From assembly GCA_002400445.1 (NCBI GenBank), contig DGQO01000216.1, positions 11,251 to 25,117 on the forward strand: a stretch of DNA of 13,867 nt, written 5' to 3'. Both the position numbers and the translations under genes were made by a program. Under the pieces are notes generated by a model. That model searched no databases. It was not told where the DNA came from and saw only the letters and a program-made list of their open reading frames with translations. This DNA comes from Chitinophagaceae bacterium UBA4412. Lineage in GTDB: Bacteria; Bacteroidota; Bacteroidia; Chitinophagales; Chitinophagaceae. The number at the start of each line of letters is the position of its first letter. Within the stretch, counting starts at the first letter, position 1. Positions 1-7,449 of the stretch are shown here, piece after piece.

Positions 1-579
1 CTTGAAAAATACAAAAAAATAGATGGTCTTATTAACGCTGCTGGTGGTAATATGCCACAGGCAACGGTGCAACCGGGCGAAGATGTTTTTGATTTAAAAA
101 TTGATGCCTTACGCCAGGTGATGGATTTAAATTTGTTTGGCACTTTACTGCCCACGCAAATTTTTGGAAAAGCCATCAGCGAAACTTCTGCAAAAGGTAG
201 CATCGTAAATATTTCTTCCGTATCTGCACATAAAGCTATGACAAGGGTACTGGGTTACAGCTTAGCTAAAACAGCCATTGAGTCTTACACAAAGTGGTTT
301 GCAGTAGAAATGGGTGCCCGCTACAACGATAAGATTCGCATGAATGCATTAGTGCCCGGTTTCTTTTTGGCAGAGCAAAACCGAAGGCTGCTCACCAATG
401 AGGACGGCAGTTATACAGACAGGGGAAATAAAGTCATTAACCAAACTCCGTACAATCGTTTTGGTGAACCAGATGAATTATGCGGCGCTTTAATTTGGTT
501 GCTCAGTGATGCCTCTGCCTTTGTAAACGGTGCATCCATTGTGGTTGATGGCGGCTTCACGGTATTTAGTGGTGTTTAA
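1..579 (+). CDS. SDR-family oxidoreductase, probable D-mannonate oxidoreductase (fructuronate reductase), 5'-truncated
   Basis: The reading frame is open from the first base, so the N-terminus with the Rossmann glycine motif lies outside the window; 192 residues remain. The SDR motif NAAGG is at codons 12-16. The catalytic triad is visible as Ser73 (in NISS), Tyr86 and Lys90 (YSLAK, spacing YxxxK), and the protein ends in the usual VVDGGF strand. SDR enzymes reduce or oxidise sugars and alcohols with NAD(P)H. The gene sits 18 bases upstream of uxuA on the same strand. In Bacillus and many Bacteroidota the enzyme converting D-fructuronate to D-mannonate (the UxuB role) is an SDR protein, so this is the likely job here. 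The substrate is inferred from the neighbour, not from the residues; another sugar or gluconate-type SDR remains possible. An ATG at 52 is internal and is not the true start. Confidence 0.85.
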   Translation, partial: LEKYKKIDGLINAAGGNMPQATVQPGEDVFDLKIDALRQVMDLNLFGTLLPTQIFGKAISETSAKGSIVNISSVSAHKAMTRVLGYSLAKTAIESYTKWFAVEMGARYNDKIRMNALVPGFFLAEQNRRLLTNEDGSYTDRGNKVINQTPYNRFGEPDELCGALIWLLSDASAFVNGASIVVDGGFTVFSGV

Positions 580-597
580 AAAAATAAAAATTACAAT

Positions 598-1767
598 ATG
601 ATTCAGATGGAACAAACATGGCGCTGGTTCGGGCCGGATGATCCAGTGTCTTTAAATGATGTGAAACAAAGTGGTGCTACCGGTGTAGTGTCTGCCTTGC
701 ACCAAATTCCGCATGGAGATGTGTGGACAACAGAAGATATTTTAAAACGTAAAGCAATTATTGAGCAGAAGGGTTTGCGCTGGTCTGTGGTAGAAAGCAT
801 CACTGTGCACGAAGACATTAAAACACGAACAGGCGATTATAAAAAGTATATAGAACACTATAAAACATCCGTTCGCAATGTGGCGCATTGCGGTATCCCG
901 GTAATTACGTACAACTTTATGCCGGTAAACGACTGGACAAGAACTACCCTTAGTTATAGCATGCCCACAGGGGCAAAAGCGCTTTACTTTAATTGGGTTG
1001 ATTTAGCGGTGTTTGATATTTATATGCTTAAACGTAAAGGTGCCGCTGCTTCCTATGACGACAGCATTCAGCAGCAGGCAGAGCATCGGTTTAAAACATA
1101 TTCTCCCGGGCAGTTAGAAGCGCTCTCCGGCGTGGTGATGTTTGGTATTCCCGGTGAGAAAAAAATTACTACTGCAGATATGCTCCGCAAACTGGATGCT
1201 TATTCGCATATAGACCGGGCAGCTTTGCAGGAAAACCTGGCTGCTTTCTTGGCAGAGATTGCACCTGTGGCAGAAGAATGTGGAGTGAAGCTCGCCATCC
1301 ATCCTGATGATCCGCCATTTCCTATTTTAGGGCTGCCCCGTATTGTAAGTAAAATGGAAGACTTTGATTACATCCTGAAGAAAGTGGATATTCCTGCAAA
1401 TGGCGTTTGTTTTTGCACAGGTTCATTAGGTGCGTCTGCGGCCAATGATTTAACGGCAATGGTAAAGGCCATAGGCAACCGCATTCATTTTGTGCACCTG
1501 CGCAATGTGAAAAGAGATGCAGTGGGAAATTTCTTTGAAGCCGATCATCTTGGCGGCGATAACGATATGTATAAAGTGATGAAAGAAATTTTATTACTAC
1601 AACAGCAAACGAAAATTTCACTGCCCTTCCGGCCGGATCATGGTCACCAGATGCTGGATGATTTGAAGAAGACAACCAACCCCGGATATTCTGCCATCGG
1701 ACGCTTACGGGGTCTTGCAGAATTGCGTGGATTGGAAATGGGCATATTACGGTCTTTGGAAAATTAA
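598..1767 (+). CDS. uxuA: Mannonate dehydratase
   Basis: UxuA dehydrates D-mannonate to 2-keto-3-deoxy-D-gluconate (KDG) in the cytoplasm, a step in glucuronate use. The 389-residue protein is close to the E. coli enzyme throughout: EQTWRWFGPDDPVSL near the N-terminus, WSVVES at 62-67, HEDIKT at 71-76, CTGSLGA at 273-279, FVHLRN at 298-303, RPDHGHQMLDDL at 345-356 and NPGYSAIGRL at 361-370. Probable metal ligands, from alignment to known family members by memory, are His235, Cys273, His300 and Asp347. Two in-frame starts are possible: ATG at 598 and ATG at 607, the latter matching the E. coli start (MEQTWRW). No Shine-Dalgarno sequence decides between them. The gene follows the SDR gene after 18 A/T-rich bases, so the two are almost certainly co-transcribed, and a hairpin terminator follows. 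Identity is secure. Confidence 0.96.
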   Translation: MIQMEQTWRWFGPDDPVSLNDVKQSGATGVVSALHQIPHGDVWTTEDILKRKAIIEQKGLRWSVVESITVHEDIKTRTGDYKKYIEHYKTSVRNVAHCGIPVITYNFMPVNDWTRTTLSYSMPTGAKALYFNWVDLAVFDIYMLKRKGAAASYDDSIQQQAEHRFKTYSPGQLEALSGVVMFGIPGEKKITTADMLRKLDAYSHIDRAALQENLAAFLAEIAPVAEECGVKLAIHPDDPPFPILGLPRIVSKMEDFDYILKKVDIPANGVCFCTGSLGASAANDLTAMVKAIGNRIHFVHLRNVKRDAVGNFFEADHLGGDNDMYKVMKEILLLQQQTKISLPFRPDHGHQMLDDLKKTTNPGYSAIGRLRGLAELRGLEMGILRSLEN

Positions 1768-1790
1768 ATAATTACTGCAGATCATTTTTG

Positions 1791-1842
1791 AATGGTTATC
1801 ACCTGTTGTTTAGAAAGTAAACTTCATGTGATAACCATTTTT
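1791..1842 (+). terminator. Intrinsic terminator of the uxuA operon
   Basis: A perfect 12-base inverted repeat (AATGGTTATCAC at 1791-1802, GTGATAACCATT at 1828-1839) encloses a second, 5-bp hairpin (GTTTA 1808-1812, TAAAC 1818-1822) with a GAAAG loop. It is followed on the + strand by a short T run (1838-1842). It starts 24 bases after the uxuA stop. On the minus strand no T run follows the stem, so it serves the + direction mainly. The T run is short, and an operator role for the palindrome is possible but less likely. Confidence 0.7.
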
Positions 1843-1906
1843 GTTGCTGCTGCTATATTGCTACAATATTGCCTTAAGCATCTATCGGATGAACTGCAAT
1901 GATATT

Positions 1907-2218
1907 TTAGGGAGCAGGCTCTTTCGGTATTAAGGACACATACACGTTTGCTTCAATCTTCAATTGGGCCTTTTGTGCTAAAGCCTGTTCCTGCAGTTGC
2001 GTAAATGCAATGATGGATTGCTTCAACTCGTTAATCCTCTTTTGAGCATTTATTTCCGGTGCACCAAAGCGCACTTCTGCGCTAAAGCTTCGCTGGCCAT
2101 GAAAATTAATCTTGTATTTAATTAAGTTCAACAGCAATTCTTTTGCTTCTTCTGCAGTGAAGGTGCCCCTGATGAGTTCTATACACTGTGTTTCTGTCAT
2201 ATCATTTTTATTATGCAT
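1907..2218 (-). CDS. Small protein of unknown function, paralogue of the neighbouring small gene
   Basis: I cannot assign a function to this 103-residue protein. It has no signal peptide, membrane segment or known catalytic motif. An N-terminal block (ECIELIRGTF-type, 'LIRGTF' then 'EAKELLLNLIKYKINFH') is followed by a charged, probably helical region (about residues 53-90) that may form a coiled coil. The first block matches the upstream neighbour at 14 of 29 positions, including GTF, EL, LI and KI-F, so the two genes are tandem paralogues. From memory, proteins with this GTF...KINFH pattern are frequent in Bacteroidota and carry no known role. The start may be Met1 or Met7; Met7 fits the paralogue better. 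It lies 61 bases downstream of the other small gene and both follow icd, suggesting one transcript. Confidence 0.75.
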   Translation of the reverse strand: MHNKNDMTETQCIELIRGTFTAEEAKELLLNLIKYKINFHGQRSFSAEVRFGAPEINAQKRINELKQSIIAFTQLQEQALAQKAQLKIEANVYVSLIPKEPAP

Positions 2219-2279
2219 GAAGTAGCATTGTTTATGCTGCGTAATTTATTTTCAGGTTCACGCTCTGTGATACTTATCC

Positions 2280-2567
2280 TTACTCCGCCAGGTTGATATC
2301 ACTTTGAATGTTCATCAAGAGGCCATTCGTTGCAATATGCGCACGGGCATTTTGCAGTTCGTGTTGTAATTGCTTTATCCGCTGCTCCCGCATTTTAATA
2401 TCTTCCTCGTTGTGCGATTTATTGATTTTGCTTTCCAGGAATTCTATTTTTACCTGGATGAGGCGGCCAATAAGTTCAGTTGCATCTGTTTTACTAAAAG
2501 TGCCCTGGATAAGATGTATGTGCATGCGTTTTATTGTATTGAAGTGAAAAGAAATCCGGAATTCCAT
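2280..2567 (-). CDS. Small protein of unknown function, translationally coupled to icd
   Basis: This 95-residue cytoplasmic-looking protein has no recognised domain. Residues 17-45 (from 'HLIQGTF' to 'KIEFL') align with the same block of the next small gene, 14 identities in 29, and the rest (about 48-80) is highly charged and helix-like. Its first ATG overlaps the icd stop codon by one base (TAATG), a typical coupling arrangement. An internal ATG at codon 15 (base 2525) matches the start of homology to its paralogue and could be the real start, in which case the first 14 residues would not be translated. Co-transcription with icd is likely. A link to isocitrate dehydrogenase or the TCA cycle would rest on position alone, so no function is proposed. 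Confidence 0.75.
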   Translation of the reverse strand: MEFRISFHFNTIKRMHIHLIQGTFSKTDATELIGRLIQVKIEFLESKINKSHNEEDIKMREQRIKQLQHELQNARAHIATNGLLMNIQSDINLAE

Positions 2568-4003
2568 TATTGTCCCTGGCCTAAGGAGTATCCCTGGCGA
2601 CCGTCAAAACTGTACAGGTTTTCTGTTTTGATCGTATCAATCCCGGCAGCTTCGGCGCTGCTGAGCAAATCAACGATTTGGTGTTTAGGCATGGTTTCAC
2701 CAGAGGCAGGTTTATACCGGCATCGCCAATGATCTGTACAAAATGTTTCGGGGAAACCGTTTGGCCATACTTTGATGCCCCGGTTCGTAATCATGCTTAG
2801 GGTAGTGTTTGCCCCGCCAAGGCTTTGTAATTTTTCTGCCAGTTCATCTGCGTTCGTACCAGGCCACTGCACAAAAATATCTACGCCTACCAGCTCTTTA
2901 TTTGCAGGTGCTCTGCGAACATAGCGGGGCAGTTCCAGCATCTTTGCGTTAGCATAGCATACAGGTTCAAACTTTTCTGGCTTTTTGCCAAGGTTATCCA
3001 TTACAGCCTGGGCAAATTCCTGTGTGCCCAGCAATTCTTTGCTAAAACCTTCTTTGTAAATATCATTCGTATGTTTTCCTTCTTCAATTGTTCTTAGCCA
3101 TGCGTTCTGTACTTTTTCTGCTACGTCTTTTTGCCCGATATGGTTTAGCATCATGATGGCGCCCTGCAGTAAGCCGGAAGGGTTTGCGGTATTTTGCCCC
3201 GCCCGCCGTGGTGCAGAACCGTGAATGGCTTCAAACATGGCACATTCTTCTCCAATATTTGCACTGCCGGCCAGGCCAACGGATCCCGTTATTTGTGCTG
3301 CTACATCACTCAATACATCTCCATACAAATTGGGCATTACGATCACATCAAAAGCTTCCGGCGTATCCGCCATTTTTGCTGCACCGATATCAATAATCCA
3401 ATGTTCGTTTTGTATTTCCGGGTATTCCAATGCGATTTCATCAAACACCTGGTGAAACAATCCATCAGTTTGTTTCATGATATTATCTTTGGTAAAGCAG
3501 GTAACTTTTTTACGGTTATATACTTTTGCATATTCAAAAGCATAGCGCACAATTTTCTCACAACCCGGCCGGCTAATGAGTTTCAGGCACTGCACTACTT
3601 CATCTGTCTGCTGGTGTTCAATACCGGCATACAGGTCTTCTTCATTTTCACGGATAATAACGATGTCCATCACCGGGTGTTTGGTTTTCACATAAGGGTG
3701 CAGGCTCATGCATGGACGCACATTGGCATAAAGGCCCAGGAACTTTCGGGTGGTTACATTCAGGCTTTTATACCCGCCTCCCTGTGGTGTGGTGATCGGT
3801 GCCTTCAGAAATATTTTATTTCTCCTGATGGTATCCCAGGCTTCCGGTGCAATGCCGGCAGTGTTTCCGGCTAAATAAACTTTCTCTCCCACCTCAATTT
3901 CTTCTACCTCGATGGCTGCGCCTGCAGCTTTAATAATTTTTAAGGTAGCATCCATAATTTCGGGCCCGATGCCGTCTCCTTTTGCAACTGTAATCGTCGT
4001 CAT
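2567..4003 (-). CDS. icd: Isocitrate dehydrogenase, probably NADP-dependent, long type with C-terminal domain
   Basis: The enzyme oxidatively decarboxylates isocitrate to 2-oxoglutarate in the TCA cycle. Visible family features, numbered from the chosen start, are GDGIGPE (9-15), the substrate segment SLNVTTRKFLGLYANVRP (80-97), RENEEDLYAGIE (118-129), TKDNIMK (171-177), the isocitrate/isopropylmalate dehydrogenase signature NLYGDVLSDVAA (225-236) and HGSAP (261-265). The 478-residue length and the extra domain from about residue 365 place it with the Rickettsia/Thermus-type enzymes, not the 416-residue E. coli type. Two arginines (266-267) stand where E. coli has Lys344-Tyr345, which bind the NADP 2'-phosphate, so NADP use is inferred. 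An ATG at 4048 would add 15 residues unlike the family; the ATG at 4003 (MTTITVAKGDG) is the better start. The gene is divergent from a LysR regulator and overlaps a small gene at its stop codon. Confidence 0.95.
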   Translation of the reverse strand: MTTITVAKGDGIGPEIMDATLKIIKAAGAAIEVEEIEVGEKVYLAGNTAGIAPEAWDTIRRNKIFLKAPITTPQGGGYKSLNVTTRKFLGLYANVRPCMSLHPYVKTKHPVMDIVIIRENEEDLYAGIEHQQTDEVVQCLKLISRPGCEKIVRYAFEYAKVYNRKKVTCFTKDNIMKQTDGLFHQVFDEIALEYPEIQNEHWIIDIGAAKMADTPEAFDVIVMPNLYGDVLSDVAAQITGSVGLAGSANIGEECAMFEAIHGSAPRRAGQNTANPSGLLQGAIMMLNHIGQKDVAEKVQNAWLRTIEEGKHTNDIYKEGFSKELLGTQEFAQAVMDNLGKKPEKFEPVCYANAKMLELPRYVRRAPANKELVGVDIFVQWPGTNADELAEKLQSLGGANTTLSMITNRGIKVWPNGFPETFCTDHWRCRYKPASGETMPKHQIVDLLSSAEAAGIDTIKTENLYSFDGRQGYSLGQGQ

Positions 4004-4091
4004 GTGTGTGATATTTTTTGTACTGCAAAAATGCATTGCGGAGTTCATATAGTATCATTTATCTTTATTATCTGATCCATAATAATTATTT
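4004..4091. promoter_or_regulatory. Divergent promoter region between icd and the LysR gene
   Basis: These 88 A/T-rich bases separate two genes pointing apart, so both promoters should lie here. On the + strand TATCTTTA (4060-4067) is one base off the Bacteroidota -7 box TAnnTTTG and could serve the LysR gene. A small inverted repeat TGCA-N4-TGCA (4024-4035) and a 10-base palindrome AATAATTATT (4081-4090, just ahead of the LysR start) are candidate regulator sites. LysR proteins usually bind such intergenic regions, but I see no clean T-N11-A box, and A/T palindromes arise easily by chance. Confidence 0.4.
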
Positions 4092-5021
4092 ATGAACTTC
4101 ACTTTGCACCAGCTCCGCATTTTCATGTCTGTGGTAGAAAACAGGAGTGTGACCAAGGCTTCAGAGGCGCTACACATGACGCAGCCAGCGGTTTCCATCC
4201 AACTCAGAAATTTGCAGCTTCAGTTTGATATGCCGCTTACAGAAGTGGTAGGCAGAAAATTATATGTCACCGAATTTGGTCTGGAACTTTACAGCATTGC
4301 AGATAAAATCCTGAAAGATGTGGCGTCTATCAGTTATCAAACGCAAAACTTTAAAGGAATGCTTTCCGGCAGGTTGAAGATTTCTGTTGCTTCTACAGGT
4401 AAGTATGTTATGCCGTATTACCTTAAAGATTTTTTAAAAGCAAACCCGGGTATTGATTTGCAGATGGATGTAACCAATAAAACGAAAGTGATCAGGAGCC
4501 TGCAAAATAATGAAGTTGATTTTTCCCTGGTATCGGTGCTGCCAGACAACCTGGACATTTGCCAGGAAATTTTACTTCCCAATAAATTATTTCTCACAGG
4601 TGCTGCAGATATGGAATCGGTATTTACACAACCATCCACCAAGGCCATCTTTGATCAGATCCCGCTCATTTACCGGGAAGATGGATCTGGTACAAGGGTT
4701 ACCATGCAGCGCTATTTTCAAAAAGCAAATATTATTCCGCAGGTAAAACTGGAGCTTACTTCAAGTGAAGCGGTAAAGCAGGCAGTTATTGCAGGCCTTG
4801 GCTTTTCTATACAATCCATCCTGAGCATCAAAAATGAACTTACGCTTAATGAAGTAAAAATCATCCCGGTTAAGGGACTTCCACTCACGGAACAGTGGCG
4901 TCTCATCTGGCTCAAAGAAAAAAAAATGTCTGAAGTGGCAAGGGCCTTTCTCGGTTATTTGCGGAAAAATAAGAAAGCAATTTATCAAAAAACCTTTTCC
5001 TGGATAGAACAATATGGATAA
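4092..5021 (+). CDS. LysR-type transcriptional regulator
   Basis: This 309-residue protein has the standard LysR layout. An N-terminal winged helix-turn-helix spans about residues 4-62 (LHQLRIFMSVVENRSVTKAS, then TQPAVSIQLRNLQ as recognition helix), followed by a linker helix to about 88 and a two-lobe effector-binding domain from about 93 to 295. The motif YREDGSGTR (194-202) is typical of the CbbR/CysB-like branch, whose effectors are small metabolites. The gene is transcribed away from icd with 88 bases between them; LysR regulators commonly control the divergent neighbour, so icd is the prime candidate target. The effector cannot be read from the sequence. Its 3' end meets the convergent aldolase gene, with a terminator between them. 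The family call is secure; the target is inferred. Confidence 0.93.
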   Translation: MNFTLHQLRIFMSVVENRSVTKASEALHMTQPAVSIQLRNLQLQFDMPLTEVVGRKLYVTEFGLELYSIADKILKDVASISYQTQNFKGMLSGRLKISVASTGKYVMPYYLKDFLKANPGIDLQMDVTNKTKVIRSLQNNEVDFSLVSVLPDNLDICQEILLPNKLFLTGAADMESVFTQPSTKAIFDQIPLIYREDGSGTRVTMQRYFQKANIIPQVKLELTSSEAVKQAVIAGLGFSIQSILSIKNELTLNEVKIIPVKGLPLTEQWRLIWLKEKKMSEVARAFLGYLRKNKKAIYQKTFSWIEQYG

Positions 5022-5052
5022 GGGAATGTGCAGCGTTGCACAAAGCTTCTAT

Positions 5053-5098
5053 AAAAAATCCGGGCTGTTTCTAACGCAAGATTAGTGCACAGCCCGGA
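5053..5098 (-). terminator. Intrinsic terminator after the aldolase gene
   Basis: A perfect 10-base inverted repeat (TCCGGGCTGT at 5059-5068, ACAGCCCGGA at 5089-5098) is G/C-rich and has an inner CTAA/TTAG pairing (5071-5074 with 5082-5085). Read on the minus strand it is followed by six T residues (complement of 5053-5058). It lies 23 bases beyond the aldolase stop codon and ends the phosphofructokinase-aldolase transcript. It could also slow transcription of the convergent LysR gene, but the T run is only on the minus side. Confidence 0.88.
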
Positions 5099-5121
5099 AT
5101 ATAACTAACAGAAAATACTTC

Positions 5122-6195
5122 TTAAGCTATCGTGATGTCTTTATCTAAATACACATCCTGGATGGCATTTAAAATATCTACACCTTCTGCCATCGGACGC
5201 TGAAAAGCTTTACGCCCGCTGATGAGACCCATGCCACCGGCACGTTTATTTATCACGGCTGTTGCAACTGCCTCGGCCATGTCGCTTGCGCCAGAAGATG
5301 CGCCACCACTGTTGATCAGGCCAGCCCTGCCCATATAGCAATTGGCCACCTGGTAGCGGCAGAGATCAATTGGGTGAGCACTGCTTAATTTGTCATACAT
5401 CAGTTTATCACTCTTGCCATAGCTTACGCCATCAATATTCATAGCCGTGTAGCCTCCATTATTCTCCGGCAATTTTTGTTTAATGATATCTGCCTGTATG
5501 GTTACGCCAAGATGATTGGCCTGGCCCGTCAGATCAGCAGAAACATGGTAGTCTTTTTCTTTTGTTTTAAATGCCGGGTTACGCAGGTAGCACCATAAAA
5601 TAGTAGCCATACCGAGTTCGTGTGCCCGTTCAAAAGCCTCACTTACTTCCTGTATTTGCCTTGTGCTTTCGTCGCTGCCAAAATAAATGGTAGCGCCTAC
5701 TGCCGCAGCGCCAAGATTCCAGGCCGCATCTACAGAAGCAAACATTACCTGGTCAAATTTATTTGGATAAGTCATCAACTCATTGTGGTTGAGTTTTAAG
5801 ATGAACGGAATTTTGTGTGCATATTTCCGGCTCATCATACCCAGCCCGCCATAAGTTGTTGCTACTGCATTACATCCGCCAGCTATGGCAAGTTTAATGA
5901 TATTCTCGGGATCAAAGTAAATAGGATTTTTTGCAAAAGATGCTCCGCCGCTATGTTCTATACCCTGGTCTACCGGGAGGATAGAAAGATAACCCGTGCC
6001 GGCAAGGCGGCCATTGTTATACATGCCTTGCAGGTTGCGCATTACTTGCGGATTACGATCGCTGCCTGTCCAGATGCGATCTACAAAATCTGGTCCGGGC
6101 AGGTGTAACTGGTCTTTGTTAATGGTAGTTGATTGGTGGTCTAGCAAATATTCAGCTTTGTCGCCGAGGAGATCGATAATTTTTTTAGATGGCAT
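5122..6195 (-). CDS. fbaB: Class I fructose-bisphosphate aldolase, FbaB type
   Basis: The enzyme reversibly splits fructose 1,6-bisphosphate into dihydroxyacetone phosphate and glyceraldehyde 3-phosphate by a Schiff-base mechanism, without metal. The 357-residue protein matches E. coli FbaB (350 residues) along its whole length: [19 protein letters not shown] (64-82), YFDPENI (93-99), LKLNHNE (133-139), GATIYFGS (167-174), [13 protein letters not shown] (217-229), [16 protein letters not shown] near residue 290, and [10 protein letters not shown] at the C-terminus. Lys239 in the segment IIKQK is the best candidate Schiff-base lysine, by position only. The gene is the second of a unit with phosphofructokinase, 84 bases downstream, so consecutive glycolytic steps are encoded together in pathway order. 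A terminator follows. FbaB enzymes are often linked to gluconeogenic growth in bacteria that also have a class II aldolase; whether that applies here cannot be seen. Confidence 0.96.
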   Translation of the reverse strand: MPSKKIIDLLGDKAEYLLDHQSTTINKDQLHLPGPDFVDRIWTGSDRNPQVMRNLQGMYNNGRLAGTGYLSILPVDQGIEHSGGASFAKNPIYFDPENIIKLAIAGGCNAVATTYGGLGMMSRKYAHKIPFILKLNHNELMTYPNKFDQVMFASVDAAWNLGAAAVGATIYFGSDESTRQIQEVSEAFERAHELGMATILWCYLRNPAFKTKEKDYHVSADLTGQANHLGVTIQADIIKQKLPENNGGYTAMNIDGVSYGKSDKLMYDKLSSAHPIDLCRYQVANCYMGRAGLINSGGASSGASDMAEAVATAVINKRAGGMGLISGRKAFQRPMAEGVDILNAIQDVYLDKDITIA

Positions 6196-6279
6196 TGCTT
6201 TCTGTTTTTAGTGAAATAAATTTATTCTTTTTGAAAAGCGGTCTGCACAAAGCATCCGCAATGTTTGATCGTCTTGTTG

Positions 6280-7449
6280 TCAATAAAGGAACATGGGTTT
6301 ACCCAACACATTTCTTACTCTCGGGCGGTATTGTTCCCTGTCATAAAACTCATCCACATCCACCCGCTTTATTCCGCTGGTAACTGTACTCATAGGAATG
6401 TGGGTGTACTGGCCTTCCCTAAGCGCAACCATTCTACCGCTTGCACCATCTTTTATCAGGCTCACGGCAAGGCTGGCATAGTTTGTTGCCATCATTAAAT
6501 CCAACGCATCTGGTGCACCTGAACGCATGAGATAAGCCACAGACTGGTTGATGATGCTTTCCCCGGTAATCATTTTAAGGGCTTCTCCGGTGATCTCGCC
6601 AATACCGCCAAGTTTGCGGTGTCCGTAGGCATCAGTTTCGCCATACTCCACTACTTTGCCGCCCATGATATGTGCTCCTTCGCTAATGGTTACCATCGCA
6701 TAATTGCTGGGGTTGGCATGCTTATCTTTTAAGACGAGTTCGGCAAGTTTTTCCGGATCGAATGGCACTTCAGAAATCAGCGCCCTATCCACACCTGCCA
6801 GGTAAGAACTGATCAGGCTGGTTTCGCCGGAGTTTCTTCCAAACAATTCGATAATGGCAATTCTTTCATGAGATCCCGTGCTGGTGCGCAATTGGTGAAT
6901 GAACTGTACGCTGCGGGTGACGGCCGTACTAAAGCCCAGGCAATAGTCTGTACCATATACATCATTATCCATCGTTTTAGGAATGGCTACAACTTTAATG
7001 CCTTCCCGGTGGAGTCGTTCGCCATAGCTCAGGGTATCATCGCCACCAATAGGTATGAGGGTTTCAATACCCATTAATTCCAGGTTTCTCATTACATGTG
7101 GCGTAAAATCCCGCAGGCTGGTATCTGCTGCTTCTGCTTCAGGGTGTTCAGGATCTTTTAAAAACTCGGGCACATTATTCGGCTTCACTTTGCTGGGATT
7201 CGTACGGCTTGTATGCAGGATGGTGCCCCCTGTGCGATCAATTGTACGTACAGTTTCTTTTGTAAGTACTTCAGTGTGCTTTTTTATAGATTCCGGATTA
7301 TTAGCATCCAGTTCCAGTAGGCCAGCCCAGCCCCGGCGAATGCCAATGACTTCATAGCCTTCTGCTATAGCATCATTAACTACTGATTTGATGCACGGAT
7401 TCAAGCCCGGTACATCTCCACCTCCAGTGAGTATTCCAATTCTTTTCAT
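6280..7449 (-). CDS. 6-phosphofructokinase with pyrophosphate-type active-site residues
   Basis: The protein (389 residues) belongs to the PfkA family and interconverts fructose 6-phosphate and fructose 1,6-bisphosphate. [13 protein letters not shown] (4-16) starts the phosphoryl-donor site. GGDDT is at 135-139 and PKTMDND at 157-163, with catalytic Asp161. Compared with E. coli PfkA, Asp138 replaces Gly104 and Lys158 replaces Gly124; these two changes are the classical mark of pyrophosphate-dependent enzymes (EC 2.7.1.90). FGRNSG (203-208) and SEVPFD (226-231) are the fructose 6-phosphate side. An insertion at about 83-113 and the longer C-terminus distinguish it from the 320-residue E. coli enzyme and fit the group with the Amycolatopsis PPi enzyme. 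The start is fixed by a strong ribosome-binding site eight bases upstream. fbaB follows after 84 bases. Family membership is certain; donor specificity is inferred from two residues. Confidence 0.93.
   Translation of the reverse strand: MKRIGILTGGGDVPGLNPCIKSVVNDAIAEGYEVIGIRRGWAGLLELDANNPESIKKHTEVLTKETVRTIDRTGGTILHTSRTNPSKVKPNNVPEFLKDPEHPEAEAADTSLRDFTPHVMRNLELMGIETLIPIGGDDTLSYGERLHREGIKVVAIPKTMDNDVYGTDYCLGFSTAVTRSVQFIHQLRTSTGSHERIAIIELFGRNSGETSLISSYLAGVDRALISEVPFDPEKLAELVLKDKHANPSNYAMVTISEGAHIMGGKVVEYGETDAYGHRKLGGIGEITGEALKMITGESIINQSVAYLMRSGAPDALDLMMATNYASLAVSLIKDGASGRMVALREGQYTHIPMSTVTSGIKRVDVDEFYDREQYRPRVRNVLGKPMFLY

Noticed and set aside
1322..1675. A 117-codon frame antisense to uxuA, and similar shorter ones throughout
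   Set aside because: All lie inside secure genes, lack family resemblance and have no start-site context of their own.
2224..2240. Small hairpin AGCAT-TGTTT-ATGCT between the two small genes as a terminator
   Set aside because: The stem is only five base pairs and no T run follows on the minus strand.
3194..3874. A 226-codon open frame on the + strand opposite icd
   Set aside because: It lies wholly antisense to a well-conserved isocitrate dehydrogenase; its translation has no domain-like pattern and is explained by the codon use of icd.
4004..4048. Upstream ATG at 4048 adding 15 residues to isocitrate dehydrogenase
   Set aside because: The added residues (starting MNSAMHF) do not resemble the family N-terminus, which begins directly before the GDGIGPE motif; the ATG at 4003 fits length and family.
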